Assembly: GCA_018400545.1 (NCBI GenBank)
Contig: JAGYLT010000117.1
Span: 1 to 7,150, forward strand
Origin: Bacteroidales bacterium
Lineage (GTDB): Bacteria; Bacteroidota; Bacteroidia; Bacteroidales; 4484-276
Direction of reading: 5' to 3'
Length of the DNA stretch: 7,150 bases
The notes under the pieces were generated by a model. The model worked only from the letters and a program-made list of their open reading frames with translations, searched no databases and was not told where the DNA came from. Positions 1 to 5,028 of the stretch are shown one piece after another. The position numbers and the translations under genes were made by a program. The stretch's first letter is position 1. Each line of letters starts with the position of its first letter.

Positions 1-511
1 ATTTATTTTTTGTGGTTTGGGCAAAAAGGCAAACCGGTTTTGAAAGGTCCACATTTTCAATATCTACAGGCTGCTCAATTACAATGGCTTCATTATCAAT
101 CTGTCCATTCAGGCCAAGCACTTCAGGATGATTTTTCCGTCCATAAATCACCACCTGGGTCTTATCAGACTTCCCGGATTCGTATGCGTTTTTAACTTTT
201 TTCTGCAGGCTCAGTACCACCGGACAGGTTGCATCTATCAATTCAATATTGTTTTCGCGGGCAACCCGGTAAGTTTCAGGAGGTTCGCCATGGGCGCGAA
301 TCAGGACTTTAACATCTTTTAATTTCCTGAACTGATCGTGATCAATAACTTTCAATCCCATTGCTTTAAGGCGATGTTCCTCCTCCTCGTTATGCACAAT
401 TTGCCCCAGGCAATACAACGATCCCGATAAGGCCAGTTCCTCTTCCGCTTTTTGGATAGCCCGCTTTACGCCTGTACAAAATCCCGCTTTCTGATCGATG
501 GAAATATGCAT
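1..511 (-). CDS. ispH: 4-hydroxy-3-methylbut-2-enyl diphosphate reductase, N-terminal part (runs off the left edge)
   Basis: IspH (LytB) catalyses the last step of the non-mevalonate isoprenoid pathway, reducing HMBPP to IPP and DMAPP with a [4Fe-4S] cluster in the cytoplasm. The visible 170 codons match the family closely. GFCTGVKRA at residues 10-18 holds the first cluster cysteine (C12), IVHN has H40, RAHGEPP has H74, and DATCPVV has the second cluster cysteine (C96). NHPEVLG gives H128 and E130, and AQTT (164-167) holds the substrate-binding threonine. The spacing is nearly that of E. coli IspH (C12, H41, H74, C96, H124, E126, T167). The third cluster cysteine, about residue 197, lies beyond the window, so roughly 40% of the protein is missing. 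The ATG at 511-509 is fixed by an in-frame TAA immediately upstream. There is no Shine-Dalgarno. The gene is divergent from the gene at 771 and appears unrelated to the glycan genes. The identification is firm. Confidence 0.96.
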   Translation of the reverse strand, partial: MHISIDQKAGFCTGVKRAIQKAEEELALSGSLYCLGQIVHNEEEEHRLKAMGLKVIDHDQFRKLKDVKVLIRAHGEPPETYRVARENNIELIDATCPVVLSLQKKVKNAYESGKSDKTQVVIYGRKNHPEVLGLNGQIDNEAIVIEQPVDIENVDLSKPVCLFAQTTKNK

Positions 512-532
512 TTAATTATTGAATTAATTCTG

Positions 533-540
533 CAAAATAA
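533..540 (-). promoter_or_regulatory. candidate Bacteroidota -7 promoter element for ispH
   Basis: The minus strand reads TTATTTTG, 7 of 8 positions of the TAnnTTTG element. It ends 21 nt before the ispH ATG, the same geometry as the perfect boxes upstream of the genes at 771 and 4835. No convincing TTTG -33 element is visible at the usual spacing. The placement is an inference from pattern and position only. Confidence 0.4.
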
Positions 541-742
541 GGCATTTTTTAACTGAAGATTTCTGAGATGTTAATAGATTTTCAAATTCAAAAGCATTGT
601 CCAACTACTTCAAATTTCTACGCATGAATACTTTTTACAATGCTAAAAATCAATCACTTCAATCAGATTTCATAAAATACTTACAACAATTAACATCCTG
701 ATATTCTACCTGACAACAAACGATGGTTCCACAAAATCTTTT

Positions 743-750
743 TACTTTTG
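743..750 (+). promoter_or_regulatory. Bacteroidota -7 promoter element (TACTTTTG) for the gene at 771
   Basis: TACTTTTG is a perfect TAnnTTTG match ending 20 nt before the ATG at 771, which predicts a leader of about 15 nt. A clear -33 TTTG is not present. The remainder of the 512-770 spacer is AT-rich and shows no gene, RNA or repeat that I can support. Confidence 0.6.
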
Positions 751-770
751 ATAAATATAGATAATAAACC

Positions 771-1367
771 ATGGAAAGTTTCAATCAAAATCAACATAGC
801 CGGGGCATCGAAATTCCCGCTCTCTTTTTCGATTCCATTACCGGAAAGCCCTTTCAAACCTGCCAGGTATGCCAGAAGCAGTTGCTCGATACCGATTCGA
901 ATTACATCATCGAGAAAGTTTTCCGGAAAAATATTGCCAGCGGAAAAATTGAAGCCCACTTCGAATATGCCATCTGTTTCGACTGCGCCATGAAACTCAC
1001 CCAGAGCTATTCAAAAGAATCCAAAGAAAACTTAGAAAGGTATTTCAAAGAGAATGTACAGGAAAGTCTGGCACAGCAAGCTCCGGTAAATCTGGCTTCC
1101 GAGCGCGACATCCAGGAACATCTTTCCAATTGTTCTATAACAGGAAAACCGGTTACCGACCTGGAAGAATATCAGATTGTGGGCCAGTTCAACGGCAGTT
1201 ACATCAATCCGAATATGGCGCCGTTTATGATTGGTGCCGGAGCGATGGATGACGTTTCGGATTTATTATCGGAAAAAACCCTGGATGAAATTGACGATTT
1301 CACCGGAAAATTCCTGACCAGCCTAAGCCTGAATTCCGGATTTCTTCAAATCCCCAAGCGCCATTGA
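771..1367 (+). CDS. conserved hypothetical protein with two CxxC pairs and a repeated SITGKP motif
   Basis: I do not recognise a named family. The product is 198 residues, soluble and acidic, with no signal peptide or membrane segment. Two CxxC pairs, CQVC (31-34) and CFDC (69-72), are spaced as in a zinc-ribbon or treble-clef metal site. The motif SITGKP occurs twice, at 22-27 just before the first CxxC and at 122-127 right after a lone C121, exactly 100 residues apart. This suggests two related modules, the second having lost most of its cysteines. A charged, probably helical stretch (about 80-118) links them. The C-terminal part has a Gly/Ala/Met-rich segment (149-160) and an acidic segment (160-177). 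The start is fixed by an in-frame TAA two codons upstream of the ATG and by the promoter box at 743-750. The gene stands alone, divergent from ispH and convergent with the gene at 1605. Zinc binding is inferred; function is unknown. Confidence 0.85.
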   Translation: MESFNQNQHSRGIEIPALFFDSITGKPFQTCQVCQKQLLDTDSNYIIEKVFRKNIASGKIEAHFEYAICFDCAMKLTQSYSKESKENLERYFKENVQESLAQQAPVNLASERDIQEHLSNCSITGKPVTDLEEYQIVGQFNGSYINPNMAPFMIGAGAMDDVSDLLSEKTLDEIDDFTGKFLTSLSLNSGFLQIPKRH

Positions 1368-1441
1368 TTTTGGTTTGAGAAAAGATGCACAGCGATTAGC
1401 CCATAGCGCAGGATACTTAATGACGGCCCGCACCCCTCCAA

Positions 1442-1459
1442 CTCCCCTTCGAAGGGGAG
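1442..1459. repeat. perfect 18-bp palindrome, REP-like
   Basis: CTCCCCTTCGAAGGGGAG is its own reverse complement. The flanks add a further ACTC/GAGT pairing with a 2-nt bulge (1441-1462). It sits in a C-rich stretch (CCGCACCCCTCCAA to the left). Intergenic palindromes of this CCCCTTCGAAGGGG type are, from memory, frequent in Bacteroidota genomes. There is no T-run after it on either strand, so it is more likely a dispersed repeat than a terminator. Confidence 0.6.
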
Positions 1460-1525
1460 AGTGACCCAACACACACTAAATCAACTATTTAATCGTACAT
1501 ATAAGTTTATAAATAAGCACGCAGG

Positions 1526-1540
1526 AGTGCAAATTGCACT
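1526..1540. repeat. short inverted repeat AGTGCAA-A-TTGCACT
   Basis: Perfect 7-nt arms flank one central base. As RNA it would form a 6-bp stem with a 3-nt loop. The outer CAG (1522-1524) and CTG (1543-1545) could extend the stem across a small internal loop. It lies 65 nt from the end of the oxidoreductase gene. It lacks a T-tract, so termination is possible but not supported. Confidence 0.4.
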
Positions 1541-1560
1541 GACTGAAGGGAAGCAAATTA

Positions 1561-1594
1561 CGTTCGAGCGCAGCGAAACCAATGACGCCGAACG
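1561..1594. repeat. inverted repeat CGTTCG ... CGAACG
   Basis: The 6-nt arms at 1561-1566 and 1589-1594 are perfect complements, separated by 22 nt containing GAGCGCAGCGAAACC. It ends 10 nt before the stop codon of the oxidoreductase gene on the minus strand. It may be part of the same intergenic repeat block as the other palindromes here; on its own the pairing is short and could be chance. Confidence 0.3.
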
Positions 1595-1604
1595 AAGTAA
1601 CCTG

Positions 1605-2597
1605 CTATTCAATTCCTGAAAAATGCTTCATAAACTGAACACGTTCGTAGGACGCTGCATTTTCTGCCGCCTTCAGGCTCAGTTTCCCGATGAAGTCTTC
1701 AGTGGTGGCAAAGTTGTGTTTCTCCATCCAGTCTTCAACAAATCTGGTCATCTTGCCAATTTGTTCAAAACCGTTTTTATAGAGGGTAGAGGCAACCTGC
1801 ACGGCCCTGGCACCGGCAAGCAATTGCTTCACAACAGCCTCGCCGTCATGAACGCCGGTGGATGCGGCGATGTCGCAATGCAATTTATCCGACAGCATGG
1901 CCACCCAACGCAAAGAAGTAGCAATTTCATCAGGGGTGCTGAATACATGGGTTGGGGTAACTTCAAATTTGTCGATGTCAATATCGGGAGAGAAAAACCG
2001 GTTGAAAAGCACCATGCCTGCAATACCGGTCCAGGAAAGTTTAAGGGCAGTTTTTGCAAGGCTGGAAAAGTAGTAGCTGATCTTAACCGCAACCGGAATG
2101 GATACCTGCCGCATCACCTCCATCACGATATCGAAATAAACCTGTTCGTTTTGGTCGGAATCGCGCTTGGTATCGGAAGGCAAAATAAAAATATTGAGTT
2201 CCAGGCCATCGGCACCGGCATTTTCAATCTTTTTGGCAAAGCTGATCCACTCCGAAGATGAGAGGCAGTTGATGCTGGCGATCACCGGAATGGTAACCGA
2301 TTTTTTTCCGTCCTCGATCAGCTTCAGGTATTCACCCAAATCCTTTTCACGGGTATAGTGACTAATGTAATCCTGAGCTTCGGGATAGGCATACGATTCG
2401 GCATTTTCGGTGTGCGTCATCGCTTTGGATACCTCGTGCATGATCTGCTCTTCAAAAAGCGATTTCAGCACAACGGCGGCCGCTCCGTTCTTTTCAAGCT
2501 TTATCAGGTTTTCAACGGTTTTGTTCAGCCCGGAACTTCCGGCGATGATGGGATTTCTCAATTTAAAGCCCATGTAATTGGTACTCAGGTCAGCCAT
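1605..2597 (-). CDS. dihydroorotate dehydrogenase-like FMN oxidoreductase
   Basis: This 330-residue protein has the TIM-barrel layout of the DHOD superfamily. An N-terminal LRNPIIAGSSGL (13-24) corresponds to the FMN-contacting 'NP...AG' strand. VLKSLFEEQ (43-51) and GADGLELNIF (128-137) follow. VKISYYF (171-177) carries the flavin-site lysine K172. A C-terminal phosphate-binding part reads ASTGVHDGEAVVKQLLAGARAVQVAS (245-270). The motif ELNxSCPN, which binds orotate and supplies the catalytic cysteine in class 1 enzymes, is replaced by ELNIFILP, so dihydroorotate oxidation is doubtful. It fits the 'DHOD-like' group (I recall PRK07565/cd04739), whose substrate is not settled. An in-frame TTG at 2654 would add 19 residues but lies inside the perfect -7 box, so I chose the ATG at 2597-2595, where homology to the family begins. 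It appears monocistronic. Confidence 0.9.
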   Translation of the reverse strand: MADLSTNYMGFKLRNPIIAGSSGLNKTVENLIKLEKNGAAAVVLKSLFEEQIMHEVSKAMTHTENAESYAYPEAQDYISHYTREKDLGEYLKLIEDGKKSVTIPVIASINCLSSSEWISFAKKIENAGADGLELNIFILPSDTKRDSDQNEQVYFDIVMEVMRQVSIPVAVKISYYFSSLAKTALKLSWTGIAGMVLFNRFFSPDIDIDKFEVTPTHVFSTPDEIATSLRWVAMLSDKLHCDIAASTGVHDGEAVVKQLLAGARAVQVASTLYKNGFEQIGKMTRFVEDWMEKHNFATTEDFIGKLSLKAAENAASYERVQFMKHFSGIE

Positions 2598-2651
2598 AAC
2601 TATTTGGTTTGATGAATTGTATTGCGATTCCAGTTGATTATTTTGAACAAA

Positions 2652-2659
2652 CAAAAATA
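2652..2659 (-). promoter_or_regulatory. Bacteroidota -7 promoter element (TATTTTTG) for the DHOD-like gene
   Basis: The minus strand reads TATTTTTG, a perfect TAnnTTTG match and the same octamer as the ligase and sulfotransferase promoters. It ends 54 nt before the chosen ATG, giving an estimated leader of about 48 nt, longer than the others here. A TTTG lies 11 nt upstream of the box, which is too close for a normal -33 element. The box overlaps the TTG at 2654 and argues against that start. Confidence 0.6.
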
Positions 2660-2892
2660 GTTATTCAGGGCAAACCTGCGGGTCTTTGAACCCGAAAAGA
2701 TTAATTTTTATTGAAAATAAATAGGGAAAGGAAAACTGCATTGATAAGGCAAGCCTCGAAAAGCGCAATCGTTTTTACTGGAAACACGGCACAAATGCTT
2801 CAGCAGTAATCCATTACCCTGGTTATATAATCCAAAACCGCAGCCCCATTAAAAAGGTGAATTTAATGAAATAACGCCGAAGACTACATTTT

Positions 2893-2933
2893 AGCCATGG
2901 GAAACAGATTTGGTTTCATGGCTTTTTGTTTTT
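2893..2933 (+). terminator. hairpin with T-tract beside the end of the ligase gene, T-tract on the plus strand
   Basis: AGCCAT (2893-2898) pairs with ATGGCT (2918-2923), and GAAAC (2901-2905) pairs with GTTTC (2913-2917), leaving a GG bulge and a 7-nt loop. TTTTTGTTTTT follows at 2923-2933 and abuts the ligase stop codon. As a rho-independent terminator it works for plus-strand transcription, which is antisense to the ligase. For the ligase mRNA the hairpin is followed by AAAATG, so it would end that message only if the stem alone suffices. Confidence 0.55.
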
Positions 2934-4835
2934 CTATTTGTTGTTGAGCAATTGCACCAGTTCTTCCCTGAAGGCATCAACCTGTATATCTGGCTTGTTG
3001 TTATTGTATTTGAGGATCATAGCATAGGCATCTTCAATTCTTCCTTTTTCATAGTAAGCCCTGGCCAGACTCTTAATGGTGGACTGGTTTTTAGGAAATA
3101 GCACGCTGGCTTCTTCAAAATATTTAATGGCCTGATCCAGTTGATTTTCGCGTGCATAAATGGTTGCCAGGTTTACAAGGGTATTCACATGATAGGGATG
3201 CGCCTCCCTGGCCTTTTCCAAATCTTTTATGGCCTGCACCTGCCTCCCAAGCATCGAGTTGGCTGTCCCCCGGTGCTTGTAAATGGGTGTTGTTTGCTGA
3301 TCGATACTTACCCATTTACTAATGGCATCTGTAGCATATCTCACCACTGCGGCTGGATTATTTTGATCGATGGCGGCATAGACCAACCTGATGTTTTTGC
3401 TCGCATTCCAAAGTGTGATGCTGTAGGCCAGGGTCATGATCAGAACTACCAGTATCGTGCCCAGCGTGGCATGGAGTAGCTTTTTCGGTATGGATTTCTG
3501 ATCATTTGAAGTTTTGAAATACAATGATATAATGGCTGCAAACATGATCATCAGCACCACCTGGTGGTTGATGCGATCGTATGGGAAGGTGACCAGGGCC
3601 AGGGCCAGATATCCGATAATAGCTGCCAAAATCAGGCTAGCGAAAACCCGGGAATGATAACCGGTATGCCTGCGCAGGAAAGCTATACCATAGCGTAAAA
3701 TCAATCCGAAAATCCCCACATAAGCCAGCAAACCAAAAATTCCTTTTTCACTTAAAATCCAGAGGAAGTCGTTATGTGGCTGTTTCCAGTTCTTAAATTC
3801 GCGGCCATGCTTATCGGCAATATAAACCGGGATGTGTATCTTCCAGTTGCCGGCACCCACGCCCGTTAGAGGCTGCTTTTTTATGATATCAAAAGTCGAT
3901 CCCCAAACCTCAAGACGGCCTTCGTTGTCATGCGAATCTACCTGCATCAGGCTGCTGATTTTATAGCCGATCAGGCTTTTTGTCTCGGAAGTTTGCAAGA
4001 AAAAAACAAGGGTGGCAATGGCAACGAACGATGCAGCAGCAATAAAAACAGGATTTTTATACCAGCGAATGAATTGTTTTTCCTTTGACGGTTTACCAAT
4101 AAAATATAAAATCGTTGCAACAGCAAAAATAAAGATCACAGTAGCCACCCAAACCGACCTGGTCTGAAGCAAAACGATATTCACAAAAATGATGATGAGG
4201 GATAGTACGCTGAGGGCCAGCCACGTCCTTTTAAATGCAAAAACACCGTAAATGCAAAATGGCAGCATCAGGAACAGTGAAATAGCGAATTGATTTTTAT
4301 GCCCCATGATACCACCGATTTCGTAAAGGCTCGAAAACAATTCGGTATCGGTTTGCACAGGCGAAATATTAAAATACTGGAATACGCCGTTGAGTCCTGC
4401 AATCAGGGTGCTGATTACGAAACCCCGTGTGATTATATTCTGAAAATCAGCGCAATTTAGAAATATTGCGGTCGCAAAAATCAGCAAAACAATCGACAGG
4501 AAAGTTTTGGAGAAATCAAAATAGGATTCGGTAAGATTGAGGGCAAAAAATCCGGAAATCAGAACAATGAGAAAATAAACCAAAAAAACCGGAAAAACAC
4601 CCAGCCATAAAAACCTGAAATCTAATTTCTTTTCGATTGCACCAAACCAAACCGGCACAACCATGATCAGCATAAAGATGGTCCAGGCCAACAGCCGGAT
4701 GCTCAGCACGGGATCGATGGCTTTATGGCTGAACAGCAGTGGCAACAGCACAATCATGAATCCGGTAAAAATGTACAGGTTTATGGGCTTCCTGTTTTGG
4801 ACAGGTTGTTTATTTTTGCCTTTCTTTTTCGCCAT
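2934..4835 (-). CDS. O-antigen ligase/polymerase (Wzy_C-type) membrane protein with C-terminal TPR repeats
   Basis: The 633-residue product starts with a very basic cytoplasmic tail (MAKKKGKNK) and has about ten to twelve hydrophobic segments between residues 20 and 480. Typical O-antigen ligase (PF04932) landmarks are present: HKNQF (179-183), TRSVW (225-229) at the end of a membrane helix, GRLEVW (306-311), GVGAGNW (325-331) and QPHNDFLWILSEKG (352-365). The last four fall in or near the large periplasmic loop that carries the functional Arg and His residues. Residues about 518-633 form three or so TPR-like repeats (e.g. NTLVNLATIYARENQLDQAIKYFEEA region). Such proteins either transfer a finished glycan to lipid A or another acceptor, or polymerise repeat units; the sequence alone does not decide. 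An in-frame TTG at 4871 would add 12 residues but overlaps the promoter box, so I use the ATG at 4835-4833. The gene is divergent from the sulfotransferase operon, consistent with a surface-glycan locus. Confidence 0.9.
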   Translation of the reverse strand: MAKKKGKNKQPVQNRKPINLYIFTGFMIVLLPLLFSHKAIDPVLSIRLLAWTIFMLIMVVPVWFGAIEKKLDFRFLWLGVFPVFLVYFLIVLISGFFALNLTESYFDFSKTFLSIVLLIFATAIFLNCADFQNIITRGFVISTLIAGLNGVFQYFNISPVQTDTELFSSLYEIGGIMGHKNQFAISLFLMLPFCIYGVFAFKRTWLALSVLSLIIIFVNIVLLQTRSVWVATVIFIFAVATILYFIGKPSKEKQFIRWYKNPVFIAAASFVAIATLVFFLQTSETKSLIGYKISSLMQVDSHDNEGRLEVWGSTFDIIKKQPLTGVGAGNWKIHIPVYIADKHGREFKNWKQPHNDFLWILSEKGIFGLLAYVGIFGLILRYGIAFLRRHTGYHSRVFASLILAAIIGYLALALVTFPYDRINHQVVLMIMFAAIISLYFKTSNDQKSIPKKLLHATLGTILVVLIMTLAYSITLWNASKNIRLVYAAIDQNNPAAVVRYATDAISKWVSIDQQTTPIYKHRGTANSMLGRQVQAIKDLEKAREAHPYHVNTLVNLATIYARENQLDQAIKYFEEASVLFPKNQSTIKSLARAYYEKGRIEDAYAMILKYNNNKPDIQVDAFREELVQLLNNK

Positions 4836-4854
4836 CGGTCGATATTTTGGAAAA

Positions 4855-4862
4855 CAAAAATA
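4855..4862 (-). promoter_or_regulatory. Bacteroidota -7 promoter element (TATTTTTG) for the ligase gene
   Basis: The minus strand reads TATTTTTG, a perfect TAnnTTTG match ending 19 nt before the chosen ATG, giving a leader of about 14 nt. It is arranged back-to-back with the plus-strand box at 4896-4903, with 33 bp between them, so the upstream recognition regions of the two promoters overlap. Confidence 0.65.
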
Positions 4863-4895
4863 AACATTCAATTAGATAAAGCGAATCAGCTAACC

Positions 4896-4903
4896 TATTT
4901 TTG
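4896..4903 (+). promoter_or_regulatory. Bacteroidota -7 promoter element (TATTTTTG) for the glycan operon
   Basis: TATTTTTG matches TAnnTTTG perfectly and is identical to the divergent box at 4855-4862. Transcription would begin near 4910. That places the sulfotransferase ATG (5025) about 115 nt downstream, far longer than the 14-15 nt leaders predicted at 771 and 4835. The extra length is filled by the short ORF at 4930-5028. Confidence 0.65.
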
Positions 4904-4929
4904 CAACATTGTAAAACCAGAAACATGCA

Positions 4930-5028
4930 ATGAAAATCTTCTGCTCCAATCATTTACTTCAAGATAATTCATGCATGCTGATGTCCGGCTTTCCCGGACC
5001 AGACCTCAACTTAAAATTCCCCTTATGA
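4930..5028 (+). CDS. possible 32-codon leader ORF upstream of the sulfotransferase
   Basis: An ATG 26 nt after the promoter box opens a 32-codon frame beginning MKIFCSNHLL and ending NLKFPL. Its TGA (5026-5028) overlaps the sulfotransferase ATG (5025-5027) as ATGA. That arrangement permits ribosomes to terminate and restart. The peptide has two cysteines and no clear signal or membrane segment; I recognise no family. A two-codon ORF, ATG CAA TGA (4925-4933), overlaps its start in the same ATGA manner. No Shine-Dalgarno is present. It could instead be chance, or the decayed end of a former gene. Its support is positional: promoter distance and exact stop/start overlap. Confidence 0.35.
   Translation: MKIFCSNHLLQDNSCMLMSGFPGPDLNLKFPL
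4983..4999 (+). promoter_or_regulatory. GC-rich hairpin in the sulfotransferase leader
   Basis: GTCCGG (4983-4988) and CCGGAC (4994-4999) form a perfect 6-bp stem with loop CTTTC. It lies 25 nt upstream of the preferred sulfotransferase start, inside the candidate leader ORF and inside the alternative N-terminal extension from the ATG at 4971. No T-tract follows, so it is not an intrinsic terminator. It could modulate translation of the downstream gene; that is inference. Confidence 0.4.

Larger units (their letters stand above)
1368..1604. other. non-coding spacer between convergent genes, rich in inverted repeats
   Basis: These 237 bp separate the 3' ends of the genes at 771-1367 and 1605-2597. 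I see no protein gene, tRNA or rRNA. The spacer holds three inverted repeats (1442-1459, 1526-1540, 1561-1594), listed separately. None is followed by a good T-tract on either strand, so a standard intrinsic terminator for either gene is not evident. The density of palindromes suggests a dispersed intergenic repeat unit rather than unique sequence, but repetition cannot be shown from one window. Confidence 0.6.
2598..2933. other. 336-bp intergenic spacer
   Basis: The left end holds the leader and promoter of the DHOD-like gene. The right end holds the terminator-like hairpin at 2893-2933. A small inverted repeat, CGGGT/ACCCG, lies at 2679-2694 with a 6-nt loop, just upstream of the promoter box; it is too short to call an operator. 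A TATAAT at 2826-2831 matches the E. coli -10 box, but this phylum does not use that consensus. I see no protein gene, tRNA or repeat in the middle. Confidence 0.5.

Noticed and set aside
1623..2261. Plus-strand open frame of 212 codons
   Set aside because: It lies entirely antisense to the DHOD-like gene, shows no family motif, and its composition is that of a reverse-complement shadow.
2598..2654. TTG start at 2654 extending the DHOD-like protein by 19 residues
   Set aside because: The TTG lies inside the perfect -7 promoter box, so it would be upstream of the transcript start, and the added residues (Asn/Gln/Ser-rich) do not resemble the family.
2679..2694. CGGGT/ACCCG inverted repeat upstream of the DHOD-like promoter as an operator
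   Set aside because: The arms are only 5 bp and there is no second copy or known site to compare with.
2826..2831. TATAAT as a promoter for a small RNA ending at 2933
   Set aside because: This is the E. coli consensus, not the Bacteroidota one, and there is no matching upstream element; AT-rich chance match.
4836..4871. TTG start at 4871 extending the ligase by 12 residues
   Set aside because: It overlaps the -7 box at 4855-4862; the ATG at 4835 opens on a basic tail typical of such membrane proteins.
4971..5024. ATG at 4971 as the sulfotransferase start
   Set aside because: The extra 18 residues precede the usual start of the fold (strand before the GMHRSGTS loop). The ATG at 5025 fits the family and the ATGA overlap better. 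Not fully excluded.
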